Positions 53,638-62,261 of a DNA stretch of 64,000 bases are shown here, in pieces. Numbering within the stretch: the first letter of the stretch is position 1; each line of letters starts with the position of its first letter. Below the pieces are notes generated by a model. It saw only the letters and a list, made by a program, of their open reading frames with translations, made no database searches and was not told the DNA's origin. The stretch comes from Mycobacterium sp. 236(2023) (GTDB lineage: Bacteria > Actinomycetota > Actinomycetes > Mycobacteriales > Mycobacteriaceae), in the NCBI RefSeq assembly GCF_029623955.1, contig NZ_JARSBP010000009.1, positions 62,001 through 126,000 of the forward strand. Reading direction: 5' to 3'. Position numbers and translations under genes: made by a program.

Positions 53638-54594
53638 TCATCGCACGGCCTTGGCGAGCTCGCCGATCACTTCACGCGTCCGGTATTTCGACGCCACAAG
53701 CTCATCGCGCGTCTCCCCGATCGGGAGCAGACGCACCGACAAATCGGTGACACCTGCATCGGCGAACTGCTTGAACCGCTTGAGAATTGATTCTTCGTCG
53801 CCGGCAGCGCAGAGGTCACCGACATTGCGGGCCTCGCCGCGGTCGAGCAACCGCTGGTAGTTCGGTGACGTCTCCGCCTCGGCCAGGATCCGGTTGGCCC
53901 GCTCCTTGGCGGCGTCGATCTCGGAGTTCGCACACAGACACACCGGGATGCCCGCCACGATGCGCGGCGCCGGACGGCCGGCGTCCGCCGCGGCCTTGTT
54001 GATCTTCGGCGCGATGTGCTCGCCGATGGCCTTCTCGTCGGCCATCCACAACACGGTGCCGTCTGCCTGCTCACCCGCAATCTGCAGCATCACCGGTCCG
54101 AGCGCGGCGACGAGCACCGGAACCGGCTGCTCCGCACCGAGAACCGTCGGGTTGTGCACTGTGAACGAATCGTTCTCGACGTCGACGTCGCCAGGCCCGG
54201 CCAGCGCGGTGTTGAGCACCTGCAGGTAGTCGCGGGTGTAGGCGGCGGGCTTGTGGTACGGGATGCCCAGCATGTCGCGCACGATCCAGTGATGTGACGG
54301 ACCGACGCCCAGCGCCAGTCGATTGCCCGCCATCGCGTGGATCGACAGTGCCTGGCGGGCAAGGGCGATCGGGTGCTGCGCCTGCAACGGCACGACAGCG
54401 GTGCCGAGTTCGATGCGCGAGGTGTGCGCGGCCATCAACGCGACCATCGTCAGGCAGTCGAAATCGTTGGGCACCTGCGGCATCCACGCGGTGTCCAGAC
54501 CGGCCGATTCGGCCCACTCGATGTCGGAGAGCAGCTTGGCGACCTTGCGGGCCATATCGCCCCGCTCGGCCCCGATCATGACGCCGAGCCTCAT
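53638..54594 (-). CDS. LLM-class F420-dependent oxidoreductase
   Basis: A 318-aa luciferase-like protein. The N-terminal 'LGVMIGAERGDMA' and 'IELGTAVVPLQAQHP' plus 'LALGVGPSHHWIV' are typical of mycobacterial F420-dependent members. It would transfer hydride from or to F420H2 on a ketone, alcohol or enone. ATG at 54594 is preferred over the ATG two codons upstream because AAGGAGG lies 7 nt before it. Follows the mutase small subunit by 28 bp in one operon. Confidence 0.88.
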   Translation of the reverse strand: MRLGVMIGAERGDMARKVAKLLSDIEWAESAGLDTAWMPQVPNDFDCLTMVALMAAHTSRIELGTAVVPLQAQHPIALARQALSIHAMAGNRLALGVGPSHHWIVRDMLGIPYHKPAAYTRDYLQVLNTALAGPGDVDVENDSFTVHNPTVLGAEQPVPVLVAALGPVMLQIAGEQADGTVLWMADEKAIGEHIAPKINKAAADAGRPAPRIVAGIPVCLCANSEIDAAKERANRILAEAETSPNYQRLLDRGEARNVGDLCAAGDEESILKRFKQFADAGVTDLSVRLLPIGETRDELVASKYRTREVIGELAKAVR

Positions 54595-54622
54595 TGCCAT
54601 GCCTCCTTCGGCGAGTGTGCGT

Positions 54623-55021
54623 TCACTGGTCGACCTTGTCGGTCAAAGCGCGCACGTCGCGCACCAGGTCGTCGAGCGAGGTGCCCGTCGGGAATACCGC
54701 GGCCGCACCGGCATCGAGGAGCTTCTGGACATCACCCTGCGGGATCGTGCCACCGACCACGACGGCGATATCGCCGGCATCGGCTGCGCGCAGCGCGTCG
54801 ACCGTCCGCGTCGTCAGCGTGACATGGGCCCCCGAGAGAATCGAAAGGCCCACCAAGGCAACGTCTTCCTGCAAGGCAATCGACACGATGTCCTCGATGC
54901 GCTGCCGAATCCCGGTGTAGATCACCTCGAAACCCGCGTCGCGCAGTGTCCGCGCGACGATCTTGGCGCCCCGGTCGTGGCCGTCCAGGCCGGGCTTGGC
55001 CACCAGAACACGCGTGCTCAC
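54623..55021 (-). CDS. B12-binding subunit of acyl-CoA mutase
   Basis: A 132-aa cobalamin-binding domain as a separate protein. 'KPGLDGHDRGAK' holds the D-x-H-x-x-G motif whose His coordinates cobalt; 'GLSILSGAH' and 'VVVGGTIPQGD' complete the Rossmann fold. Single-domain B12 subunits occur in isobutyryl-CoA-type, 2-hydroxyisobutyryl-CoA-type and archaeal methylmalonyl-CoA mutases. GTG at 55021 with GGAGGAG 8 nt upstream, 16 bp after the large-subunit stop. Confidence 0.93.
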   Translation of the reverse strand: MSTRVLVAKPGLDGHDRGAKIVARTLRDAGFEVIYTGIRQRIEDIVSIALQEDVALVGLSILSGAHVTLTTRTVDALRAADAGDIAVVVGGTIPQGDVQKLLDAGAAAVFPTGTSLDDLVRDVRALTDKVDQ

Positions 55022-55037
55022 TAGAACAGCTCCTCCT

Positions 55038-56627
55038 CTAGAAAACGACCGGCTGCTGGAACTCGCCCCACACCGACTTCAACGTCGACACCATCTCTCC
55101 CACTGTGCAATACGCGTTCGCGCAGTCGATCAGCTTGTGCATCAGATTGTCATCGCCTTCGGCGGAGCGGGCCAGCGCCGCAAGGCTTTCTTTCACCGCC
55201 ACACCGTCACGCTCGGCCTTCACCTTGGCGAGCCGGGCCAGCTGCTTGTCGCGGCCCTCGGCATCGAGTTCGTACGTCGCGAGATCCGGTGCCGGTTCCT
55301 CGACGACGAACTTGTTCACCCCGACGACGGGCCGCTCCCCGGATTCGACTTCCTGATGGATCTTGAAGGCCTCGTCGGCGATCAGGCCCTGCAGGTAGCC
55401 GTCCTCGATGCAGCGCACCATGCCGCCGTGGGTCTCGAGATCATGCATGATGTCGATGATCTTCTCCTCGGTGGCGTCGGTGAGCGCCTCGACGAAGTAC
55501 GAACCGCCCAGCGGGTCTGCCACTTTCGTCACCCCGGTCTCGTACGCCAGGATCTGCTGGGTACGCAGCGCCAGCGTCGCCGACTCCTCGCTGGGCAGTG
55601 CGAAGGGCTCGTCCCAGGCTGCGGTGAACATCGACTGCACGCCGCCGAGCACCGCGGCCAGCGCCTCATAGGCGACGCGCACCAGGTTGTTCTGTGCCTG
55701 AGGCGCGTACAGCGATGCACCACCGGCGACGCACCCGAAGCGGAACATCGATGCTTTGTCGGTGGTGGCGCCGTAGCGCTCGCGAACGATCGTCGCCCAG
55801 CGCCGGCGTCCGGCGCGGTACTTCGCGATCTCCTCGAAGAAGTCGCCATGGGTGTAGAAGAAGAACGAAATCTGCGGGGCGAACTTGTCGATCGTCATGC
55901 GGCCGCGTTCGACGACCGTGTCGCAGTACGTGACGCCGTCGGCCAGCGTAAAGGCCATCTCCTGCACCGCGTTGGCGCCCGCGTCGCGGAAGTGGGCGCC
56001 GGCGACTGAAATCGCGTTGAACCTCGGCACCTCGGCCGCACAGAATTCGATCGTGTCGGCGATCAGGCGCAGCGACGGCTCGGGCGGCCAGATCCACGTA
56101 CCGCGCGACGCGTATTCCTTGAGGATGTCGTTCTGGATGGTGCCGGTGAGCTTCTCGCGGGGCACGCCTTTCTTCTCGGCGGCTGCCACGTAGAACGCGA
56201 GCAGGATCGCTGCGGTGCCGTTGATCGTGAAACTGGTGCTGATCTTGTCCAGCGGGATGCCGTCGAACAGGATCTCCGCGTCGGCGAGCGTGTCGACAGC
56301 GACACCGACACGGCCGACCTCCTCGCCGAACTCGGCGTCATCGGAGTCGTAGCCACACTGCGTGGGCAGATCGAGCGCCACCGACAGGCCGGTGCCGCCC
56401 TGGCCGAGGAGGTAGCGGTACCTGCTGTTGGACTCTTCGGCGGTGCCGAAGCCCGAATACTGCCGGAAGGTCCACGTCTTGCCCCGGTATCCGGAGGCGA
56501 AGTTGCCGCGGGTGAAGGGATACTCACCGGGCGCAGGCGGATCCGCCGGGCGGTCGCCCGGGCCGTATACGGGTTCCAGCGGGATTCCAGATGGGGTCTC
56601 GACCCGAGGCACGACTTGCTCGCTCAT
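55038..56627 (-). CDS. B12-dependent acyl-CoA mutase, large (substrate-binding) subunit
   Basis: A 529-aa TIM-barrel subunit of a carbon-skeleton mutase. Aligned with methylmalonyl-CoA mutase at a constant offset of 32, Tyr57 equals Tyr89 ('RQYSGFG') and Arg175 equals Arg207 ('YASRGTW'), residues that hold a substrate carboxylate; isobutyryl-CoA mutases have Phe and Gln. His212 equals His244, but the partner Tyr243 is Ala211 ('VAGAHFRDAG'). 'LDLPTQCGYDSD' resembles the ethylmalonyl/isobutyryl branches. The mixture points to a dicarboxylic acyl-CoA but an uncommon reaction. ATG at 56627; longer frames upstream have no support. Confidence 0.9.
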   Translation of the reverse strand: MSEQVVPRVETPSGIPLEPVYGPGDRPADPPAPGEYPFTRGNFASGYRGKTWTFRQYSGFGTAEESNSRYRYLLGQGGTGLSVALDLPTQCGYDSDDAEFGEEVGRVGVAVDTLADAEILFDGIPLDKISTSFTINGTAAILLAFYVAAAEKKGVPREKLTGTIQNDILKEYASRGTWIWPPEPSLRLIADTIEFCAAEVPRFNAISVAGAHFRDAGANAVQEMAFTLADGVTYCDTVVERGRMTIDKFAPQISFFFYTHGDFFEEIAKYRAGRRRWATIVRERYGATTDKASMFRFGCVAGGASLYAPQAQNNLVRVAYEALAAVLGGVQSMFTAAWDEPFALPSEESATLALRTQQILAYETGVTKVADPLGGSYFVEALTDATEEKIIDIMHDLETHGGMVRCIEDGYLQGLIADEAFKIHQEVESGERPVVGVNKFVVEEPAPDLATYELDAEGRDKQLARLAKVKAERDGVAVKESLAALARSAEGDDNLMHKLIDCANAYCTVGEMVSTLKSVWGEFQQPVVF

Positions 56628-56740
56628 CAGTGGATAACGTACTTGCAAAAAATGAGAATGCCAATACCGTTTGAGGGAAAGATGCACGCAGCAGTATGCG
56701 CGGGGTCGCCCATAGCGGGCCCGAAGCCCCGGTACACAGC

Positions 56741-56777
56741 GATTATGGGATTCGCCTAAAATGAGAACGGCACTATC
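56741..56777. promoter_or_regulatory. Operator array upstream of the HSDL2-like/ligase operon
   Basis: Half-sites GATTAT-N3-ATTCGC-N7-GAGAAC-N3-ACTATC (4/6, 5/6, 5/6, 4/6). The N7 spacer contains TAAAAT (56757-56762), a good -10 hexamer. A separate GAGAAT at 56654-56659, nearer the mutase gene, has only weak companions. The array sits 26 bp before the TTG start at 56803. Confidence 0.6.
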
Positions 56778-56802
56778 TAGCGCCGATGAGGAGGGCCGAG
56801 GA

Positions 56803-57657
56803 TTGGCTGAAAGCAGCGTGACCGGGCAACTGGTCTTCGCCGACCGCACCGTTGTCGTCTCGGGAGGCAGCCGCGGCATCGGTCTGGCCATTGCGCTGGG
56901 TGCCGCCCGGCACGGCGCCAACGTCGTGCTGCTGGCCAAGACCGCCGAGCCGCACCCCAAGCTTCCCGGCACGGTGCACACCGCCGTAGCCGAGGTCGAG
57001 GCCGCAGGCGGCAAGGGTGTCGCGGTGGTGGGCGACGTCCGTAAAGAAGAAGACGTCGCACGCGCGATCGACACCGCGGTCGAACAATTCGGCGGCGTCG
57101 ACATCGTCGTGAACAACGCCAGCGCGATCGCCACCGAACCCACCGATCAACTGTCGGCCAAGAAGTTCGACCTGATGATGGACATCAACATCCGCGGCAC
57201 CTTCCTACTGACCAAGGCGGCGCTACCCCATCTTCAGAAATCTCCGGCCGCGCACGTGCTGACGCTGGCCCCACCACTGAACCTGACCCCCAGGTGGCTG
57301 GGCGCGCACCCGACCTACACGCTGTCCAAGTACGGGATGACGCTGCTGTCGCTGGGTTGGGCCGCCGAATATGCGGATACCGGAATCGGATTCAGCTGCC
57401 TGTGGCCCGAGACCTACATCGCGACCTCGGCGGTGACGAACCTCGCCGAAGGCGATGCGATGGTGAAAGCCTCGCGAAGCCCCGAGATCATGGCCGATGC
57501 GGCAGTTGCGATCCTGTCGCAGTCACCCCGCGGCGTGAACGGCCAGACCTTCATCGACTCCGTGGTCCTGGCTGACAGCGGTGCGACCGATCTTTCCCGC
57601 TACGGCGGCGGAGACGATCCGATCCTCGACATCTTCGTCGACGCACGCACATCATGA
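56803..57657 (+). CDS. SDR, HSDL2-like
   Basis: A 284-aa SDR. 'VVVSGGSRGIGLAIALG' binds the cofactor, 'NNASAIA' replaces NNAG, and 'YTLSKYGMTLLSLGWAAEY' contains the Tyr/Lys; this last segment is typical of hydroxysteroid dehydrogenase-like protein 2. The TTG at 56803 is preferred to the ATG at 56761: AGGAGG lies 8 nt before the TTG, whereas the ATG is inside the operator array and only one base past the end of the predicted -10. Overlaps the ligase gene by 4 bp (ATGA). Confidence 0.85.
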   Translation: MAESSVTGQLVFADRTVVVSGGSRGIGLAIALGAARHGANVVLLAKTAEPHPKLPGTVHTAVAEVEAAGGKGVAVVGDVRKEEDVARAIDTAVEQFGGVDIVVNNASAIATEPTDQLSAKKFDLMMDINIRGTFLLTKAALPHLQKSPAAHVLTLAPPLNLTPRWLGAHPTYTLSKYGMTLLSLGWAAEYADTGIGFSCLWPETYIATSAVTNLAEGDAMVKASRSPEIMADAAVAILSQSPRGVNGQTFIDSVVLADSGATDLSRYGGGDDPILDIFVDARTS

Positions 57658-59153
57658 GCATCTCGCTGCTGCTGGAGATGGCCAGCGACACCGACCCGGA
57701 CCGGACAGCGGTGGTCTCCAACGATCTTCGGCTCACCACAAGTGAATTGAGTGCACTGGCCGATGGCGGTGCGGGCGTGATCTCGGCGTCGGGAGCACAG
57801 CACGTCGCCTACGTGGGTGCCGGCGGGGCGCTACTGCCGCTGCTGTTGTTCGCCTCGGCGCGGGCCGCCGTACCGGTGACACCGTTGAACTACCGGCTCG
57901 CGGCCGACGGGCTGCGCGCCCTGCTGGACCGCCTGCCCGATCCTCTGGTGGTGGTCGACGACGAGTACCGCGACGCTGTCGGCGACGGCTACCGGACGAT
58001 GGGCTCCGCCGAGTTCCTCGCGTCGGCCCGTACCTCCGAGGCCGCAGCGGAATTCGCCGATCCGGACAGTGTCGGCGTCGTGCTCTTCACCTCCGGCACC
58101 ACGTCCAAGCCGAAAGCCGTCGAACTCACCCACACCAATCTGACCAGCTACATCATGGGCACCGTCGAATTCGCCTCGGCCAACCCCGACGACGCCGCGC
58201 TGATCTGCGTGCCGCCCTACCACATCGCAGGCGTCAGCGCCGCGCTGTCGAACCTGTATGCGGGACGAAAGATGGTGTACCTCACCCAGTTCGATGCCGA
58301 CAGATGGGTCAGGCTGGTCTCCGACGAAGGGGTCACGTCAGCGACTGTGGTGCCCACGATGCTCGATCGCATCGTCACAGTCCTCGAGACCGAACAGACC
58401 ACCTTGCCGACGCTGCGCACGCTTGCCTACGGCGGATCCAAGGTGCCCCTGCCGCTGGTCCGCAAGGCGCTGTCACTGTTGCCAGCGGTCGGATTCGTCA
58501 ATGCCTACGGACTCACCGAGACCAGCTCGACCATCGCGGTGCTCACCCCGGACGACCACCGAGCTGCGCTGGCCGCCTCCGAGGAGTCTGCGCTGCGCCG
58601 CCTCGGCTCGGTCGGCCAACCGGTGCCGGGTATCGAGGTGGAGATCCGTGGCGAGGACGGCACCGTTCTGGGCCCGGGTGAGACAGGCGAGCTCTTCGTC
58701 CGCGGTGAGCAGGTGTCGGGGAAGTACACCGACATCGGATCCGTGCTCGACGAGAACGGCTGGTTTCCCACCAAAGACGTTGCGCACCTTGATGACGAGG
58801 GCTACCTGTTCATCGGCGGGCGCTCCGACGACACCATCATCCGCGGTGGCGAGAACATCGCGCCCGCCGAGATCGAGGACGTCCTCGTCGAACATCCCCA
58901 CGTGCACGACTGCGCCGTCGTCGGCGCCGACGATCCCGAATGGGGTCAGATCATCGTCGCCGTCGTGGTACCCCAGCCGGGCGCCACACCCGACGTCGAG
59001 GATCTTCGCAGCTACGTCCGATCCCAGCTGCGTGGGTCCCGCACACCGGACCGGGTGGTGTTCCGCCAAGAGCTGCCCACCAACGCGACGGGCAAAGTGC
59101 TGCGCCGCGAACTCGTCAACGAACTGAACATGACGTCAAAGGAGCCCGCATGA
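57654..59153 (+). CDS. Acyl-CoA ligase (AMP-forming)
   Basis: A 499-aa acid-CoA ligase. P-loop 'VVLFTSGTTSKPKAVELTH' (around residue 145), 'NAYGLTETSST', 'GGRSDDTIIRGGENIAP' and C-terminal 'NATGKVLRREL' with the catalytic Lys. All core motifs intact. Coupled to the SDR upstream and to the small 100-aa gene downstream (both ATGA overlaps). It activates an unknown acid of the pathway; with the ligase at 50721 and three CoA-transferases it shows that several acids must be thioesterified. Confidence 0.91.
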   Translation: MSISLLLEMASDTDPDRTAVVSNDLRLTTSELSALADGGAGVISASGAQHVAYVGAGGALLPLLLFASARAAVPVTPLNYRLAADGLRALLDRLPDPLVVVDDEYRDAVGDGYRTMGSAEFLASARTSEAAAEFADPDSVGVVLFTSGTTSKPKAVELTHTNLTSYIMGTVEFASANPDDAALICVPPYHIAGVSAALSNLYAGRKMVYLTQFDADRWVRLVSDEGVTSATVVPTMLDRIVTVLETEQTTLPTLRTLAYGGSKVPLPLVRKALSLLPAVGFVNAYGLTETSSTIAVLTPDDHRAALAASEESALRRLGSVGQPVPGIEVEIRGEDGTVLGPGETGELFVRGEQVSGKYTDIGSVLDENGWFPTKDVAHLDDEGYLFIGGRSDDTIIRGGENIAPAEIEDVLVEHPHVHDCAVVGADDPEWGQIIVAVVVPQPGATPDVEDLRSYVRSQLRGSRTPDRVVFRQELPTNATGKVLRRELVNELNMTSKEPA

Positions 59154-59452
59154 TCAAGAACGGCACCCGACTGCAGAGCCAGGTCTGCGACACCCAGGTG
59201 ATCGTGGTTCGCAGCGCCGACAGCCTCGACGACCTGCGCGTCGGCGGAGCGCCCGTCGTTCCCGTCGGCGAAAGCACCGATGCGGGCCTGTCGCTGGACG
59301 ACGCGATGGCCGACGGCAACCTGATGGGGAAGCGCTACGTCGACGACGGCGGCGCCGAGGTCCTCGTGACGAAGGCAGGCAAGGGCACGATCAGCGTGGG
59401 CTCGACCCCGTTGGCACTCAAGGAAGCCAAGCCGCTGCCGGCCAGCGACTAG
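59150..59452 (+). CDS. Small protein of unknown function, ligase-coupled
   Basis: I do not recognise a named family. The 100-aa protein is probably all-beta ('TQVIVVRSADSLDDLRVGG', 'YVDDGGAEVLVTKAGKG'), has a single Cys at residue 13, and lacks signal peptide or membrane segment. ATG at 59150 overlaps the ligase stop (ATGA) and has AAAGGAG 5 nt upstream, so expression is tied to the ligase. It may be an accessory or carrier for the CoA ligase; this is inference from position. Confidence 0.75.
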   Translation: MIKNGTRLQSQVCDTQVIVVRSADSLDDLRVGGAPVVPVGESTDAGLSLDDAMADGNLMGKRYVDDGGAEVLVTKAGKGTISVGSTPLALKEAKPLPASD

Positions 59453-59454
59453 CT

Positions 59455-60762
59455 ATGACGGCCTCGCCGCGGCGGGTCGCGTTCGCGAGCTTCATCGGCA
59501 CGACCGTCGAGTTCTACGACTTCCTGATCTACGGCACCGCCGCCGCTCTGGTCTTCCCGAAGCTGTTCTTCCCCAACGCCTCTCCCGCGACGGGCATCCT
59601 GCTGTCGTTCGCGACGTTCGGTGTCGGGTTCTTCGCCCGGCCGCTGGGTGGAATCGTGTTCGGCCACTTCGGCGATCGGCTCGGGCGCCGTCGGATGCTG
59701 GTGTACTCGCTCGTCGGGATGGGTGTCTCCACCGTCCTGATCGGCTGTCTTCCGACCTACGCCCAGATCGGCATCGCGGCTCCGATCCTGCTGACCCTGC
59801 TGCGTCTGGCGCAGGGCTTCGCGGTCGGCGGTGAATGGGGCGGAGCGACGCTGATGGCCGTCGAGCACGCCTCGGCGGATCGCCGCGGCTTCTACGGTGC
59901 CTTCCCCCAGATGGGCGCGCCCGCAGGCACTGCCGCGGCCACTCTCGCGTTCTACCTGGCGGCCAAGCTGCCCGACGAACAGTTCCTCTCGTGGGGCTGG
60001 CGGATCCCGTTCCTCGTCAGCGCCGTACTCATCGTCATCGGGCTCGTCGTGCGGCTGACGATCACCGAGAGCCCGCATTTCGCCGAGCTGGAGCGCCGGT
60101 CCGAGGTCGCGCGCACACCCATCGTCGCGGCGTTTCGCCGACACTGGCGCCAGATCCTGCTCGTGGCCGGCGCCTACCTGTCTCAGGGCGTCTTCGCCTA
60201 TATCTGCGTGGCCTACCTCGTCTCCTATGCGACGACGGTGGTCAAGATCCCGCGCGACTGGGCGCTGTTCGGCGTGTTCGTCGGCGCTGTGGTGGCCGTC
60301 GCCACCTACCCGTTGTTCGGCTCACTGTCCGACCGATTCGGGCGCAAGCCACTGTTCCTGCTCGGCGTGGTCGCGATGGCGCTGGCGGTGGTGCCGACGT
60401 TCGCACTGATCAACACCGGCAGACCCGGCTTGTTCGTGCTGGCGCTGGTGCTGATCTTCGGCCTGGCAATGGCACCCGCGGCGGGTGTGACCGGTGCACT
60501 GTTCTCGATGGCCTTCGATGCCGATGTCCGCTACAGCGGAGTCTCGATCGGTTACACGCTGTCGCAGGTGCTCGGCTCGGCCTTCGCCCCCACCATCGCG
60601 ACAGCGCTATACAGCGCAACCAAGACCAGTGATTCGATCGCCGCATATCTGATTGCCGTGTCGGTGGTCTCGGCTGTCGCGGTCTGTTTCATGCCGGGCG
60701 GGTGGCGACCGTCTCCCGACACGACCCGTGCCGAAGCGGGGCACATTCCGGGACGCGGCTGA
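59455..60762 (+). CDS. MFS transporter, metabolite:H+ symporter (MHS) family
   Basis: A 435-aa twelve-helix transporter. The N-terminal 'SFIGTTVEFYDFLIYGTAAAL' split at 'VEFYDF' is the signature of the MHS group (shikimate, proline/betaine, dicarboxylate symporters). 'GHFGDRLGRRRML' is the cytoplasmic loop 2-3 motif, repeated as 'GSLSDRFGRKP' in the second half. It starts 2 bp after the small 100-aa gene, so it is likely the uptake system for an acid that the upstream ligase activates. Confidence 0.9.
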   Translation: MTASPRRVAFASFIGTTVEFYDFLIYGTAAALVFPKLFFPNASPATGILLSFATFGVGFFARPLGGIVFGHFGDRLGRRRMLVYSLVGMGVSTVLIGCLPTYAQIGIAAPILLTLLRLAQGFAVGGEWGGATLMAVEHASADRRGFYGAFPQMGAPAGTAAATLAFYLAAKLPDEQFLSWGWRIPFLVSAVLIVIGLVVRLTITESPHFAELERRSEVARTPIVAAFRRHWRQILLVAGAYLSQGVFAYICVAYLVSYATTVVKIPRDWALFGVFVGAVVAVATYPLFGSLSDRFGRKPLFLLGVVAMALAVVPTFALINTGRPGLFVLALVLIFGLAMAPAAGVTGALFSMAFDADVRYSGVSIGYTLSQVLGSAFAPTIATALYSATKTSDSIAAYLIAVSVVSAVAVCFMPGGWRPSPDTTRAEAGHIPGRG

Positions 60763-60774
60763 TACGTTCGGCCC

Positions 60775-62238
60775 GTGAGGCCACGCCGCCTGCTGCTGAA
60801 GTACGCCGCCGGCCTCACGACGGCCTACCTGCTGACGGTCGCCGAAGTCGTGGGAATCGTCGTCGCACTGGCAGGCCGCGGCGTCGTCACGCTCGGCAAC
60901 ATCGTCACCCTGTCGGCGGTCGGACTGATCGGCGTCACCACGGTGGCCCTCGGCGCCGTCCTGATCCTGCGGCCGTCGTTGCGGTGGCTCAAAGCCGGCC
61001 GCCGTCCCACCCCGGCTGAGATCCGAACGACGTCACGGATCACACGGCGCCAATCCGCCATCACGCTCGCACCCTGGCTCCTGACCGCCGCGGTGCTCGT
61101 TCCGCTCAATCTGCACGCGGAGGCAACGGTGTTCGTCGTGCTGACGACAGCGCTGCTGTTCGGGGCCATCGCGACCGTGTGCACGGGCTTCCTGTTCACA
61201 CTGCGGACGCTGCGGCCGGTGCTGGCCGCGGTGCCCGCCGATGCCGAACGACCGCCCGCGCCTGGCGTGCGGGCACGGCTGCTGATCATGTGGGTGGTCT
61301 GCACGGCGCTGCCGGGATCAGCGATCGCCGTCCTGTTGGTCATGAGATACCGCGAATGGCTGCTCGACGAGTCATCGCCGATCGAGCTCGCGCTACTCGT
61401 CCTGGCGCTCGTGGCGGTGGTGCTGGGTCTGCGCGCGATGATCCTCGTGTCGATGTCGATCTCGGACCCGGTCAACCAGGTGGTCGACGCGATGGCCGAC
61501 GTCGAGAAAGGCGAGATCGACCGCACCATCGACGTCTACGAATGGTCCGAGATCGGGCGATTACAAAGCGGTTTCAACCGCATGGTGGCCGGCCTTCGGG
61601 AACGCGACCGGCTGCGCGACCTGTTCGGTCGTCACGTCGGTGAAGAGGTCGCGCGTCGCGCCTTCGATCAGGCCCCGGACCACGAGGCGTCGTCGGGCGA
61701 CGAACGGGACGTCGCCATCCTGTTCATCGACCTGGTCGGCTCGACCGAACTGGCCGCCGCACGTGAACCGCATGCCGTCGCACAGATCCTCAACGACTTC
61801 TTCCAGATCGTGGTCGCCGAGGTCGACAGGCGACACGGCCTGATCAACAAGTTCCAGGGCGACGCCGCGCTCGCGGTTTTCGGTGCGCCGCTGCGCATCG
61901 CCGACCCGGCAACGGCGGCGATGGCAACTGCACGGGCGCTGCGCTCGGAATTACGCAGACTGCCAGTCGATTTCGGTATCGGTGTATCGGCGGGTCCGGT
62001 GTTCGCCGGCAACATCGGCGCCGAGAACCGCTACGAGTACACCGTCGTGGGTGACGCCGTCAACGAGGCGGCGCGACTCGCCGACCATGCCAAGGACTTC
62101 GACAGCAGAACCCTGTGCTCGGGCACCGCACACGACCGGGCGAGCCCCGCTGAACGGGCGCTCTGGGCCGGCAACGGCCAGACGACATTACGGGGCCGTG
62201 CGGGCGTCACCGACATCTTCGCGCCCTCGGCACGTTAG
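60775..62238 (+). CDS. Membrane class III adenylate cyclase with HAMP domain
   Basis: A 487-aa protein with about six membrane segments in the first 230 residues, a HAMP linker ('SMSISDPVNQVVDAMADVEKG' split at 'VNQVV') and a C-terminal class III cyclase domain. The metal Asp residues are in 'FIDLVGSTELA' and 'KFQGDAALAVFG', and the transition-state Asn/Arg in 'VNEAARLAD'. The layout is that of mycobacterial receptor cyclases such as the Rv1318c-Rv1320c group. It makes cAMP at the membrane. Probably unrelated to the catabolic genes; GTG start 12 bp after the transporter. Confidence 0.9.
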   Translation: MRPRRLLLKYAAGLTTAYLLTVAEVVGIVVALAGRGVVTLGNIVTLSAVGLIGVTTVALGAVLILRPSLRWLKAGRRPTPAEIRTTSRITRRQSAITLAPWLLTAAVLVPLNLHAEATVFVVLTTALLFGAIATVCTGFLFTLRTLRPVLAAVPADAERPPAPGVRARLLIMWVVCTALPGSAIAVLLVMRYREWLLDESSPIELALLVLALVAVVLGLRAMILVSMSISDPVNQVVDAMADVEKGEIDRTIDVYEWSEIGRLQSGFNRMVAGLRERDRLRDLFGRHVGEEVARRAFDQAPDHEASSGDERDVAILFIDLVGSTELAAAREPHAVAQILNDFFQIVVAEVDRRHGLINKFQGDAALAVFGAPLRIADPATAAMATARALRSELRRLPVDFGIGVSAGPVFAGNIGAENRYEYTVVGDAVNEAARLADHAKDFDSRTLCSGTAHDRASPAERALWAGNGQTTLRGRAGVTDIFAPSAR

Positions 62239-62261
62239 TTCCTGCCCCTAGGTGGGAATGC

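Noticed and set aside
56654-56690. A tenth operator array next to the mutase start
   Set aside because: Only the first half-site (GAGAAT) is good; the others match 3/6 or less, no better than chance.
56628-56802. Cobalamin riboswitch before the B12 mutase
   Set aside because: The gap is short and shows no B12-box-like segment or extended helices; only GAGAAT-type half-sites and a -10-like hexamer are seen.
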